NCBI GenBank assembly: GCA_001510575.1
Contig: LNGK01000005.1
Coordinates: 1,805,234 to 1,869,233, forward strand
DNA: 64,000 nucleotides
Reading direction: 5' to 3'
Source of the DNA: Knoxdaviesia capensis
Taxonomy: Eukaryota; Ascomycota; Sordariomycetes; Microascales; Gondwanamycetaceae
Numbering within the stretch: the first letter of the stretch is position 1; each line of letters opens with the position of its first letter. This document shows positions 1 through 12,100 of this stretch, one piece after another. Below the pieces are notes generated by a model. That model was given only the letters and a program-made list of their open reading frames with translations. It was not told the origin of the DNA and did not search any database. A program made the position numbers and the translations under genes.

Positions 1-114
1 GGGAGAGTTCTCGGAGAACACAACTGCATCCTCTCAACTCTCTTCTCGACCATAAATAAAATATACATATGGCTGCAATCCTCGTACTGACATGTCCTGA
101 ATAATTCCTCACAG
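1..114 (+). other. intron 1 (3' part) of the APS kinase gene
   Basis: AT-rich non-coding sequence ending in CTCACAG at 108-114, a good splice acceptor. The branch-like CTGAC/CTGAA words at about 87-100 fit. The donor and first exon are outside the window. Confidence 0.7.
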
Positions 115-733
115 CAACATCCACTGGCACGCGTCCCTCTCGCGCGAGGAGCGTTTCGAGCAGCGCGGCCAAAGGGGCTTCACCGTGTGGTTCACCGGCC
201 TGTCGGCCTCGGGCAAGTCGACCATTGCCATTGCGCTGGAGCAGCACCTTCTGCACCTCGGCTATGCCGCGTACCGCCTGGACGGCGACAACGTGCGCTT
301 CGGCCTCAACAAGGACCTGGGCTTCTCCGAGAAGGACCGCAACGAGAACATCCGCCGCATCGGCGAGGTGGCCAAGCTGTTTGCCGACTCGGCCACCATT
401 GCGCTGACCTCGTTCATCTCGCCCTACCGCGCCGATCGCCAGCTTGCGCGCGACCTGCACTCGGCTGCCCAGCAGGGCGGTGGCCCCATCGCCTTCGTCG
501 AGGTCTACGTCGACGTGCCGATCGAGGTTGCCGAGCAGCGTGACCCCAAGGGCCTGTACAAGAAGGCTCGTGCTGGTGAGATCAAGGACTTCACCGGCAT
601 CTCTGCCCCCTATGAAGCCCCCGAGGCCCCTGAAATCCACATCCACTCCGACAAGCAGACTGTCGAGGAGAGCGTGGTGCAGATTGTGGCGTGGCTGGAA
701 AAGGAGAAGCTGATCACCCCCAAGACCGCGTAA
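115..733 (+). CDS. adenylylsulfate (APS) kinase, last exon (5' partial)
   Basis: Phosphorylates adenosine 5'-phosphosulfate to PAPS with ATP, the second step of cytosolic sulfate assimilation (yeast Met14, Aspergillus sD family). The exon opens after a CAG acceptor at 112-114 and reads NIHWHASLSREERFEQ, the usual start of the family after a tiny first exon. The last base of a split codon is at 115, so the preceding exon probably encodes only about three residues (M-A-T) and lies left of the window. The P-loop GLSASGKS lies near residues 31-38, the substrate-binding DGDNVR near 59-64, and conserved FISPYR, VYVDVP and DPKGLYKKAR follow. Total length of about 208 aa matches fungal enzymes. Stop is TAA at 731-733. 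An ATG at 69 was not used because it would need an intron of about 31 bp. It converges on the V-ATPase C gene. Confidence 0.95.
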
Positions 734-1281
734 AGCTTTCTTCGGGCGGTACATGGGATTTACGCGGCATATAGACACCACCAATCACCGCCGAATGCCC
801 ACACCCTGCGTCGGTTGAACTTTTTTTTTCCAACTATATAATGACCAAGAACAGAATGAAAGGCTGGTTGAACGCCACAAAAAAAAAGACAACGAATATG
901 GTGCATATGCGGTGTGTGTTTTTATATCTGTATTTGGTGAACACAGCCCAGACATCTTTTCTGTCGGGCAGTATCTGGAATATGTCAAGTCTCAGAAAAA
1001 AGAAAAAAGGTGAAGACCCGTAGGCCATCTGGAAACCAATATGGGAGTAACCAAAGTATATGAAACAAAAAGGTAGAAACTGACAGAAACACGACTAACA
1101 TCAAGGAAAGGAAGAATGGCGAAAGAGAGGAAAAGCGAGAATGTGCAAACAGAGAGAAGAACAGCAGTCGACAGAAAGCGCCCGAACTCAGACGAGGAAC
1201 CAAAAAACAGTACATCTGATCGGACGAAGATGCGCCATATCCCATCAATGTCAAATACGAGCCCTCGTCAACGATAACAGC
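734..1281. other. convergent 3' intergenic region, APS kinase / V-ATPase C
   Basis: 548 bp between two stop codons of facing genes. It is A/T-rich with A-tracts (about 990-1010) as expected for 3' UTR and polyadenylation sequence. Short open frames on both strands show no family similarity. No RNA gene seen. Confidence 0.6.
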
Positions 1282-2937
1282 TTAAGGAAACTCAAACTCA
1301 TAGTAAACATATGCTGTATACTCGTTTCCCTCGCTACCTCCGAGACCGGCGGCCGCCATTTCCGACGCCATGGTGGCATCATCCTTAGCAACCCGGCCTT
1401 TCTTGTCTCGTGTCAAGGCATTGCCGCCGAGGTATGAGTACTGGCTGTCAAGACCAGCCTTGATCTTCTTGAATCCGCGCGAACTCGGCTATTGGATACA
1501 ATTCAAGTTAGCAATACGTTTCCACTCTGTGTGTGTATGCGTGCCTATACCAACTGGGGTCCTCGATTTGCTTACCTTGATGATGGCCGTGACGTACTCC
1601 GGAGGGAGACCGTAGCGGAGGACAGCTTCGACAAACACCCTCAACGTGAGGACGTGCAGCCAAATCATCACAGCCTCGCTCCACCCTGTCCGTCCCATGT
1701 GCAGGCACTCGCCCCAGACCTTCTTCTCCTCCCGCTCAACGCGCTCCAACTCGCGCAGCTCTTCCTCGCGTCCGCCGTCCACAAACTTGAACTGGCGCGG
1801 GGTCCACTTCTGTTCGCGGCACTTTTGCAAGAACTCGGCACTAAACTTCTTGAAGCTGACAACCGAGAACAGTGTAAACTCGTCGTCCTGGGCAATCTGC
1901 ACCGATGATCGAGGTACCACCATTTGGGAGAGCGTCTCGTATGTTCGGAGGAAATCCTTCTTCAGGTTTGTCGGCACAGCAATGAGATGGGTTTCGAGGT
2001 ATTCAGACTCGTGCACGAAGATTGAGGGGTCGACGATAGGCGCAAGCGACTTGGTAGACAGGTTTCCACTTAAGCATGAGAGGCAGGAATGTCAGCAACA
2101 ACTCGTTCTTAGTTCGTCCAGGATAAAAATGAAGAAATTCAAGGGAGGGGTACGACGACTGGAGAAAGGCTCTTACGTCTGGCGTCTCTGGAGATTGAGC
2201 AGGTTGGTCTTCACTGAGTTGTACTGAGCAAACTTCGTCTTGACGTCGTTATCGATGTTTATCAGCTCCTAAATAAGGCGCAAGCCGGTCAGTTATATAC
2301 GCAACTAGTTTGCAGTGTGTCTCGAGAACGGGTTTGCGACAGCAACATCACGGCGGTGACGGAGAGGAAGCTTAACAACAAGCTACCAACCTTTTGTAAA
2401 GTGTCAACAAGCTCTCCAATAGGCTTATCGGCACGGTACCGGACCTTGTTCCATGCGAAGTTGCCTACATACTGCGCGGTGGGCTCTGTGAGGTTGAGGT
2501 AAAAAAGAAATCGAGGATCCAGAACGTTAGCTTAGCCAGCACCAAAGCTAGAGCTGGGCGGTGCTTGCGGGGTGAGAGTGGTATATAGTATTTCCAGACA
2601 GACTCTGGCTGTTGCTATATGGCGGGGTGGGGTGAGACTGACTGTCATTGACCACCTTCTGCTGCTCAAGCTTCGCATCGTCGCCATCCAATATCGACTT
2701 GAGATAATCAGCGACTTTGGCGACAGCGGCTTCGCAGGCAGCTTCCAGCTTTCCGAGGTCGTCGGCCTGGTGAACGAGGGTATCAAGAGTTCCAATTTTG
2801 AAGGCCGGCACAGCAAACGGTAACGCAGCTCCCGAATCGGAGGAAGCGATCGTTTGAATCGTCTTGACGGCCTCCTGAGGGCTTGAGGCATCGAATGCGC
2901 TCAGCGGGAGCGATAGCAGAGCGTAGGTTGTAGCCAT
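1282..2937 (-). CDS. vma5: V-type proton ATPase subunit C (Vma5 family)
   Basis: Peripheral-stalk subunit that joins the V1 and V0 sectors of the vacuolar proton pump and controls reversible disassembly. Exons on the minus strand: 2937-2643, 2485-2391, 2268-2177, 2068-1576, 1488-1282. Together they give 1182 nt (393 aa), the family's usual length, and all phases close. The N-terminus MATTYALLSLPLSAF and the segments YVGNFAWNKVRYR, DPSIFVHESEYLETHLI and WSEAVMIWLHV are typical of subunit C. The last exon ends YTAYVYYEFEFP, the conserved C-terminal tail. The second intron uses a weak donor (GTTGGT at 2390), chosen because the canonical GTAGCT three bases on would shift the frame. Start is the only in-frame ATG before the conserved N-terminus. 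Confidence 0.95.
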
Positions 2938-3559
2938 ACTTCAGGGTCCCATCCAGGACAGGGAAAAGAGAGACAATGACTGAAGAGGGGGGGATCCCAG
3001 TGGTAGAAAGCAGCTGGCACAGCCTGAAAAGTCTTCAGGCGAAGGTATCGGACAGTGGAGGATTGCACAATTTTAGAATGAGCATATATATATTCCTGGA
3101 TCGTAAAGCTGCCGCTGAGCTTTGGAGTGAGGAGGGAAAATGCGTAACTGGCTGGATTCTTTGGTGAGAAAAAGGTTCAAGCTCCACCTTGTGTGTGGCC
3201 CGCTCTCGTGCAATTAAGTCCCGCACCATTTTGCAGTACAAATAGTTATGCCCCTTGGTGAGTGCTAGGCCATAACCCTAATTGTTCTCATCTCTGTCGT
3301 GAGGTATAAAATGAACACCTTTTGAAATCATGTACAGATATCTCTCAACTGAGAAGCGGCTTCATTTACGCTTAGAATTGATCAGCTATTAATTATGCAC
3401 AGTCAAATGTGAAACCCTAAGCGCGCTATTCAAAATTCAAGATGTGGTGTGTAAATACATCAATGCATATATATCAGGGTTTGTCCCTAATTATTTGGGT
3501 ATAACCCTATCTTGTCTTCAAACGCCCAACCACAACCCATCCCCTGTTCAAAGGGTGGT
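2938..3559. other. intergenic: upstream of V-ATPase C, downstream of amidase
   Basis: 622 bp. The first part is presumed promoter and 5' UTR of the minus-strand V-ATPase C gene. The AT-rich part from about 3240 to 3540 is probably the amidase 3' region. No protein or RNA gene could be supported. Confidence 0.5.
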
Positions 3560-5178
3560 TCATAGCTTGGAAGTCCATCCTCCCTCAGCCTCGTAGATCT
3601 TGCCAACTTCTTTCGAGACCGCAAGAAGATGCCTGTCGTGGTATCTGGGGGCAGTCAGCGAAACACCGATCGGCATTCCGTTGGCGCCTTGGAAGCCGGG
3701 GATGTTGACCACGGGAACGTGAAGAGCCTGTGACGATACGTGTTATCAGTGTTTTTGTTTCCCTCGTGAATTTCATAGGGGACTTTGAGAGATAACTTAC
3801 AGTCCACATTCCGTTGAAGGCAGCGCTTCCGGTGGAAACCAAGCCGACCGGAGCCTCATCAACCACACTGGGCACGATGACGGCGGCATACTTGGCGAGA
3901 ATGGCATCAACCACCGGCCGGGCGGCGGCGATCTTGTCAAACGCCTCCAGCTGCTCAGCGCGCGAGATCTTGTGGGTGTTTTCGACGTGGCCGATGAGTG
4001 ACGATGCCAAAACGCTCTTGCCGAGGCAGTACTCGGGAAGGAAGGCGGTGCGGCCGTCTGAGAAGAGCACGGTGCGGTGCCAGGCGGGCAGGTCGTTGAG
4101 CTCGGCGGGGAACTCAATCTCCTCGACGGTGGCGCCGTGGGCGCGTAGAAGATCAGCAGCCTTGGCCATGGCAGCCTGGGTACCGGGGCCGGCCTGGGGC
4201 CAGACCACAGTCTTGAACAGGGCGAACTTGGCTCCGGCCACCGAGAACTTCTCCGGCACCGGCTCGTCGTCCTGCAGCTCAAACACATCCGCTAGCAGCT
4301 CCAAGTCGGACACGCTGCGTGTGTACAGACCCAGGGTGTCGAGAATCAGCGAGTAGATCTTCTGGCCCTCGCGCGAGATGGCGTTCCACGTGGGCTTCAT
4401 GGCGTAAATGCCGTTGAACGAGCCGGGGCGGATGGTGCTACCGCCGGTCTGGGTACCTAGGCTAATAGGGGCCTGCATGTCACCTACAGCGGCTCCCGAG
4501 CCCGACGACGAACCTCCGGGTGTCCGGGTTGGGTCGTGCGGGTTGGCGGTCTTGGGACCAGTAACGGTGGCGGCAAACTCCGTGGTCTCGGTTTTGCCTG
4601 TAGATCAGCACGCGAAAGAGAAATACGTTAGTCTCCGTATGTGTTATTTCCCACCCTTCTTCGGGCTGAAAAGTGGCTTTTTTGCTTACCCAGAATCAAA
4701 GCTCCAGCATTACGAAGAACGATGATCGAGCCAGCATCAACTTCGGGAGCATCGCCAGCATAGATGGACGAGTTGTGTTGTGTCGGCATTCCTATTTATC
4801 ATGGGTGCTGTTAGCAAGTCTGACATCAGCTCCAAGCTCTCTCTATCTCTCTCTCTCTCTCTCCATCCACCAATCTGACTCCTCAAGGCATCAAGACATA
4901 TCCTAGAGTGAACCCCTACCTTTGGTATAGATGACGTCCTTCACGGCAATAGCAACACCGTGGAGGGGCCCCCGCTCGGCAGGCGGGATCTGGTCCATCT
5001 TCTTGGCCTCGGCGAGGACCTGCTCCGGGTTGAGATGCGCCCAAGCACCGACCACGGCATCCCGCGCCGCAATGCGGTCTAACAACGACTTGGCATATGC
5101 TTCAACGGTGGTCTCTCCGGCGAGGATCTTGGCACGCGCCTCGGACGCCGAGAGTCTAAAAAGATCTGAAGAGGCCAT
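3560..5178 (-). CDS. amidase-signature hydrolase with C-terminal peroxisomal signal
   Basis: Hydrolyses a carboxamide by the Ser-cisSer-Lys mechanism of the amidase-signature family (GatA/FAAH/fungal amidases); the substrate cannot be told. Exons: 5178-4920, 4791-4690, 4597-3801, 3727-3560, giving 1326 nt (441 aa), all phases consistent. The catalytic residues are visible as K80 (in AVKDVIYTKG), cis-Ser S150 (GGSSSGSGAAVG) and nucleophile S174 (TQTGGSTIRPGS). The C-terminus is TSKL, a textbook PTS1 tripeptide, so import into peroxisomes is predicted; this is inference from the motif. No signal peptide is seen. Intron 1 contains a CT microsatellite. A GatA role in mitochondria is unlikely given the PTS1 and absence of a presequence. 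Confidence 0.92.
4837..4864. repeat. (CT)n microsatellite in amidase intron 1
   Basis: Run of TCTCTC dinucleotides with a few interruptions inside the intron at 4792-4919. It lies well upstream, on the coding strand, of the acceptor and is probably a purine tract in the transcript. No function implied. Confidence 0.8.
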
Positions 5179-6293
5179 TGTAGTAAGACGTGAATAAGAG
5201 GTTTACGGGTGATTTGAAGTGGGAGTTATCATTGAAGATCGGAGAGGTTCTTAGACTCGGTGTGAGGTTAGGACTGAAATGATATCAAGGGAATCAGGAT
5301 TCTAGAAATGGAACTGGAGAGTGGGGAAGGAATTGAAAAGGTATAGACAGCTACAGATCACAGAATTATGTTCCCACTCGACAAACTATCATTGAAGCGA
5401 ATATCGGGCCAAAGTTTAGGCGGGAAGCACGGAAGGAACGTGGAACATCGGGCTAAAACAAGTGAACTATCGCATCACCACATCCGATAGCGGGCGGACC
5501 AAGATTTCAAAGCCAACCTAAAATCAAGTGCGGTTCCAGGAGCTCGGGCATTTACTTCTCGAAAAGCCTGGAAGTGTATACTGGAAATCAGGAGGGGAAA
5601 CAAAAGGAACAAGAAAATCATCCAACAGCCACTCCACTGAGCTCCCCCCCCACGGCTGGTCAGCGGCCGTTGCGGCCTGAAGCGGTGCGCGTCCCCCGGG
5701 TTTTAAAAGCCGGCCGGGCCACTGAATCGGGAATGTTGGTTCCGATGGAACACTGTGAGGGCGCCATTGCGCTTAGGAGGGGTTGATTTAGTGGGCAGAC
5801 TCCAAGCTTGGGGCCCTTCAGAGCCGAAAGAATGTGACCTGGTACGGGGGTTGGCTTATCATTTTTTAGCGGGCTGAGACCCGGTGGAAAGTTTGTCAGA
5901 GATAAGCGTTGTATTGGAGGGATTAAATCTGTAGTGGCCTTGTGGTTATCCGAGAAGGACACACCACGCCATGTGTACGACACTATCATCATCGGTGGGG
6001 GGTATCTGAATGATACATGGGAAAGAATGTCCGGATATTTGGAGTAAGATGGGCGTGTATGTACAAGAGAGAGAGAGACACGTACCCATCAGTTATATGT
6101 GAGAGTATCTGGTGAAAGTGACATGAGTGCATATAATCTGGTGATAGTTTCTGTGAAGCATGAGAAACCATCTAAAGTAGGGAATCATCATATATATTCC
6201 TATTCACAGGTGGCAGGTGTTTCCAGTTAAAGATATAGTAACGGAGATCTATTTCGTAGAGACCCAGGTGTAATCAGAGATACTATATCAGGC
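5179..6293. other. amidase promoter side and flank of the retrotransposon
   Basis: About 1.1 kb without a supportable gene. Up to about 5600 it is presumably the amidase upstream region. A C/G-rich stretch at about 5640-5720 and an AG/TC-rich stretch at 6068-6084 are the only features. The base composition is normal up to about 6180 and then becomes AT-rich toward the LTR at 6299. Confidence 0.5.
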
Positions 6294-6298
6294 CCATT
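6294..6298. repeat. target-site duplication CCATT (left)
   Basis: Five bases CCATT immediately before the left LTR match CCATT at 13470-13474 immediately after the right LTR, the length expected for copia integrase. Confidence 0.85.
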
Positions 6299-6451
6299 TA
6301 TAGCATCTAATCATGTATTGATTCTTCTATGTATCTAACTAGCGGTGTGTAGCTAGGCGGAGTCCTAGATAAATACCGCAGGCTTATTACCTAATCTAAG
6401 TATGATATAGCACGTGATAGTACTTATATAAGAGTGCTATATACTACTATA
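6299..6451 (-). repeat. 3' LTR of the copia element (left copy)
   Basis: 153 bp, aligns without gaps to 13317-13469. Original ends were TG...CA: the leading TATA is TGTA after G-to-A change, and the trailing ACTATA corresponds to ACCGCA in the other copy. All differences between copies are transitions. In this copy the first ~70 bp are unmutated and the inner part carries about 15 C-to-T or G-to-A changes. Confidence 0.92.
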
Positions 6452-6463
6452 TACCCCTATCTA
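6452..6463 (-). other. probable polypurine tract next to the 3' LTR
   Basis: On the minus strand the bases just upstream of the left LTR read tagatagggg, a purine-rich run in the place where plus-strand DNA synthesis is primed in LTR elements. The tract is short and degraded. Confidence 0.5.
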
Positions 6464-6854
6464 CGTACGGTAACGAAGTAGATATATAGGAAGATAGTAC
6501 TAAAGTACTAGGGATAAGTAACTAAATAGGGATACGAAAGCTTAATAAGTAATACGGACGTACCGTGGCTATACTAGTAGTAAGTAAGTAAGCTATCTAT
6601 ATATAAAGGTAAAGAATATAGCTAAGCTAAAAGCGTCTAATCCGTACTTAGTAGAATATATAATATTATTAGAGATAAAGAATAAAAGGAAAAAAAATAT
6701 AGCTATATAATACCTAAGTAGTTTAACTACTTAGAAGGGAGTATAGTGACTAGCTAGAATAAAGCTTAGAAAGCGTATAGGAGGCTACGGGCGTATACTA
6801 GTAGGTATACGCGCCGCTAGAATAGAATAAAGGAAAAGAAAAGGGAGAGAATAA

Positions 6855-6868
6855 GGGGGGGGGGGGGG
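6855..6868 (+). repeat. run of 14 guanines inside the retroelement
   Basis: Homopolymer G14 within an A/G-rich stretch (about 6825-6890). It may be slippage expansion or an assembly-sensitive site; exact length is uncertain by nature. Confidence 0.75.
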
Positions 6869-7029
6869 AAGAGAGAAGTATATAAATACGATCTCCTACT
6901 TATAGACTAAGAATCTAACCTCTTCTTCTATTCCTATTATCTATTAAGATATCTAAACGAAAACTTCTATAAGATAATAAATTATAAAAGAAAATCCCTT
7001 TCGAGAATACGATATATTAAAGTATAAGT

Positions 7030-7760
7030 TACTAAAAAAGGAGATAGCCCCCGCGGGTTATTATACCGTTAAGGAGTATATACCCTATAGGCGCTACGTC
7101 GAGTCTACCGCGGCTTATAAGAGTAACGGCGTATACTTTATAAAACCCGTTAGAGTAAGAGCTTTATAGTGCTACCGTTATAGTACCGGTAGGAAATACG
7201 AGCCTTAGTAAGTTAGAGAGGTAGCGGAAAAGAAACGGGATCGATAGAGAGAGACGCTAACCGTAAACGAGTAACCCGATATACGTCGTACCTCTAGTAC
7301 GCGCCTTCCTTACGAAGCTACGGGGTAAATACTCTAAGCGCGGTAACGTAATCTCGCTAAGCTACGCGGTTAAAGAGCTACTCGCTATTTACGAGTACGA
7401 CTACGATTACTCCCGTAAGGCTAAGCTATAACGCCGAGATATTCGGAAGGATAGTACTAAGGTACTAGCGGCTCTCGAAAGCTTAGAAGACCCGGTTATA
7501 TTTAGCGAACCTTACCGGTACTCCCTAAAGCGCCGGTTTATAGAGATCTTAGATTATATTCTATTCTAAGAGTATAAAGAAAGGGAAGGAGGAACGTCGA
7601 GGCGGATAGATAAAGGAGGAGGAAAACTCGGGAGAGTTAGTATTAATCTTTACGGACCTATTCGTATATAGATTATAAATTTAGAAGAGTATAGAAATAT
7701 TCGAACTTTTATCGATTTAAAGCCTTAGTAAGCCCGTCTACGGGTATCTCTAATATAGAG
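7030..7760 (+). pseudogene. decayed extra ORF antisense to the copia pol gene
   Basis: Plus-strand frame 1 stays readable for about 240 codons between RNase H and the 3' LTR. Every interruption is TAA or TAG, as expected if CAA/CAG glutamines were mutated. Recognisable low-bias stretches include LVRAFLTKLRGKYSKRGNV, AVKELLAIYEYDYDYSRKAK and VLAALESLEDPVIFSEPY. I do not recognise the family. It runs opposite to pol, so it is either an antisense accessory ORF of the element or captured or nested sequence. Starting codon not determinable. Confidence 0.45.
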
Positions 7761-7899
7761 ACGTACTTTACGAGCCCTTTACTTCTACTATACCTCTCCT
7801 TTATCTATATATTATAGATATCTATATACTATAAACGAATATTTACTTAAAAAGAGGTATCTATAACTAAATAGATAATCTATATATTATCGTAGCTTA

Positions 7900-9180
7900 C
7901 TATTAATAGAGATATTAGATAAACGCTAATAAAGTTTATTAAGTAGTGAAAAGTAATACCCTTATAGGTTATTAGGTTTAGAGCTAGAAACTTAGCTTCT
8001 ATTATTAACGTAATAACGGTTAGCTATTTAGCGGCCTTCTATATAATAGGGTTACTAAGTATAGTAACTAGAAAGCTATTAGATAACTATCTAGTATCTA
8101 GTACGTTAGCGAATAAAGTATCGCTATATATAAGTATAGAGAGATTTATCTTACTATAGAGTTACTTAATTAGGATATCGATAGTAAGTAACTTACCCCC
8201 TACGAGGTCGGTAATAGAGTAGTAGATCGCGAGGAAACGCTTACTATATAGGTATCGAATAACTTAGTTAGTAGTAGCTATATATTCCGGGCCTAGGTTA
8301 TAAGTAAACTAAGTAAGGTTAGAAGCTACGAATATAATATCCGGTCGTAGAGTAATAGCTATATAAAGAATCGAGCTAACCTTTTTAAGAAAGAGCTTAG
8401 TATAAGCCTATAAAGACTTATTAGAGTATAGCGGGTAGGATACTAGATACGGGTAAGGATCCCGATTAGTATCTAAACTAAAACGATATCCGATTTTCTC
8501 GATATAGGCGTTATAAGATAGCTAGAGGCGACGAGTCGCCTTATTATAGATTATACGAATACCTAAGAAGAACGTAGCGGACTTCTCTCTATATATATTA
8601 AAGCGCGAGGAAAGCTACTTAAGTATAGCTTCGTATTCGTCCCGAGAATTAGGAGTATAACTAATAAGGATATTATCTACGTAGATAAGGAAATAGATAG
8701 TCTTACGCGAGTTTATCTACTAATAGGGATCTTATATAGAGCGAATAAGGCCTAGAGACTTAAATTCCTTAGAAAGTATATCGAACTAAAGAATCGGGGA
8801 CTCGCTTAAGCTATAAAGGGCGCGTTTTAAGAGAGCGACGTAACTAAGGTAACGCTTACGGAGGGGTTCTAATAGCTAAACGTAAATCTCTAAACCGGTA
8901 TCTTCTAGAGAGGTATTTAGAAAAGTATTAAAAACGTTAAACTATAGAAGCTTAAGGTTAAAAAGAGCGGCGAGCGTAAGGAATAAGCGAAGTAAACGCG
9001 TAGCGAGTATCGCTATATACGTATTAAGCGCGGACGCCTCTTACTAGTTACTTTATACTATATATTAAGCTTTAAAACGCGTAATCTTACTATCCTTATC
9101 GAGCTTATATTTCTAAACCTATTTAATTAGAATAATACGTTAGTTACTTAAGCGAGGGACTACTTCTTATATACCTTTAT
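7900..9180 (-). pseudogene. copia reverse transcriptase / RNase H region (pol remnant)
   Basis: Minus-strand reading from about 9130 gives KYKLDKDSKITRFKA (RT start, original ...DKDGxITRxKAR), then LIYVDNILIS (catalytic YVDD), FFLGIRIIYNKATRRLQL and AYIEKIGYRF, then SILYIAITLRPDIIF and YLYSKR typical of the RNase H side. It is broken by many RIP stops and the second catalytic Asp is now Asn, so it is inactive. Confidence 0.85.
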
Positions 9181-12100
9181 TCTCTAGCGAGGTTATCTTA
9201 AACTAACTAGCCTCGAGAAATTCTTTATAATATAGATAAGCTAATATTCTACGCTAGGATTTAGGTTCTAAGGCGCGAATATATAGAGGGCGAACTTTAA
9301 AAGAGGCCGCTATAGTAAAGAAAGCGTATAACGGCTCGAAGAACTCCCGTAAATCTAAGTAAGGTAGTAAGCTATACTCCTTAAGCGGGAAAATATAGGC
9401 GCGATCCTCTATATAGAGTAGTAACCTAGTAGCTTCGATAGCTATTAGGTTAACGTACTTAATAGGGGGACGCCTATTTCGCGGTAGTAACTAACGCTAA
9501 GTAGGGAGCTTAGGCGCGTTCTCTACCGATACTACGCGAGCTTATTTTAAAGGAACGAGTATTAGAGGCTCGGCGGATAAAGTAATAGAAAGGGTCTAAC
9601 TACTTAGTAATAACGATTAGCGTTAATTAAGCCGTAAGGCCTACTTATCTACGTCTACCGCCGGTATTAAAAGAGTTTAGTCCGAAGAAACGAGTATCGG
9701 AGACTTAGTAGGCCTTTCCTCGGTAACTAAGGAATTCGCTTAAATAACGAGGGAATCCCTAGCGATATCTAGCGAAGTAATAATATTATTAACGTAATTA
9801 GTATCGGCGACTAGTCTTATATTAGGAGATTCCGATAGAGTATATATATAAGGGTATTTAAGCTCTAAAATAACTAAAGGTATAGATTACGTAAACTAAG
9901 GTATTATTATAGTACCTATAGAAGACGCTAGGCTAGGGGTATACTTAATAGAGTTCCTAACTAAGGAGGCGTATACCCCTAAAGGTATAGAAGACGAGGC
10001 CGGGGGGTAGACTATAATATATAGCGTATATAGCGTTAAAGGGTACTACGGGCCTTATCTTAATAAGAGGTTTACTTCTAGCGTAGATAAACGCTAAGAA
10101 ATAGTAGTCTAGTCGTTAACCGCCTTAGATAAGGCTAGCTAAGAAGCTAATATCTAATTAAATATCGGTACGGGAAGTCTTTTAGAGTACTAGACGCCTT
10201 TATTAATATATTTAAAGAAAGGTAGGGAGTCCGCTTAAGAGTAGAGGTCTAGGATCTCTAAAATTCGGGCGAGCTTAAGAGTTTTAGCTAGTGAATACTC
10301 TTCTTAAGGCGTAGTCTTATTATAGAAAAGGCGCTTATTAAAGTAGACGTTACGTATATTAATAACCTTATTAAGAACGGGGATCTAGATTCGAAAGATA
10401 TTATATATAATATAGCTAACTAAATAGCTAATATACGTATGAGGGGAAGCCTTATACTAGCGGCGATCCTATCTAAGTTCCCGGTACGCCTAAAGGGGAT
10501 AGGCTCTATAGCTATACGCGTAGACTCTACGCTAGTTATTAACGAGATATACTATACGCTCTTTAAAGCGCTCTAAGGGAGAGGAAGTATATAAGGTATT
10601 ATAAGTAACGAGCTAAGACGATAGTATCTAATTCGGTAAGCGCTAGGAGTAACGCTAAATCGGCGTTATATTATATAGATATATAGTAACGTAAATAGTC
10701 TCGCTAAGGAGTTTACTTAGTAGTTAAGAACCTACGAGTATTTTTATATATTTATTAAAGATAAGTTAACTTACTTACTTAGTAAGCCTATTAGGCTCGT
10801 AAGTACGTAATAGAGAGTACTTAAGGATAATATTATTATTTTTAATAAACGTTTATTATAAAGATTAAGTAAAACCTTCCTTATTAACTATACTAACTTT
10901 ATTATCTATATAAATATAGATAATAGGAATACTAAACTAGTACTTAATACGCGTTACGAACGCCTTAGTATTAGAGATAGACTCGGGTATAGTCTTCGAT
11001 ACCTAAAGAAATACCGCTATAAACCCCGAAAATTCGTCTACTTAGATTTATACCTAATTATATCTACCGCTAGTAAGTAAATAGAAAAGATTAACGCTTA
11101 AGCGCTTAAACGGTCTTACGGCCTTATATATAGTAAGTAAATAGTTAATTACTTATATAACGCTAAATAGAGTATATAAAGTATACTCTAGAAGCTTTAG
11201 CGCGTTATTAGATAGCTTAACGTTAATTTACTTAAGAATATACTTAAGTATAGTTTTACTTATATAACTGGTACGTAAGTACTAAACGGTAGTAGTCGTA
11301 TTATGAGGAATCGTACTCTTATATCGGCTTAAGAAATAAACTAGCGAAGGCTCTAAATTATAAGTAATATTAGTAAGCGATATATAATAGATAACGCCTA
11401 CTAGTAATATATTATCTACTCTCTCTATATAAAGTAAACTACTATTAGAGGGGAGCTCCTTAATAACGGTAGGTACCCCTAAGCGAGTAGTACGTAACGT
11501 ATCGTTAAAGCCGTTATATTATACTCCGCTTACGCGAAGTATCTTCTAACTAATTATATTAAGATAAAAACCCTTAATAAGAGTAACCCTATTTAAATAT
11601 AAGTTAGCTACCTTACTAAAGGGAAATTTAAAATAACTAGTAAATACGCGCTTACCCTAGGCCGCGATCGGAAAAGAGCTAGGACTAGTATAGATAGCCT
11701 TACTTAGCTTTATACGAACGACTTTAGTTAGGAGATTAATATCGTTAATAACGTATAGCGTAAAACTATTATTAAGGATAATAGAGTTACGGAAGCGCGA
11801 TTAACCGCTTATATAAATAGTAGATAAAACTACGGCTTACTTAGGCGTAGGCTAAAAAATAACGGCTCCGGCCTAATACTTATCGTTAAGTACGGTATTA
11901 GAAGAGGGAACGGGTAAGGTAGGCGTTATACTCGTTAAAGAAGAAGAAGTAGAAGCCCTCTACGAGGTTAAGTAGTTACCGCGATCTCAGGAATTACCTC
12001 TCTTAGAATTACTTTACTACTTAGAAGGCTCGGATAAGTACTTAGCGGGGATAAGATATTCTAGTCGACGACTTATAGCTTAGAGTATATCTAGGCCTTC

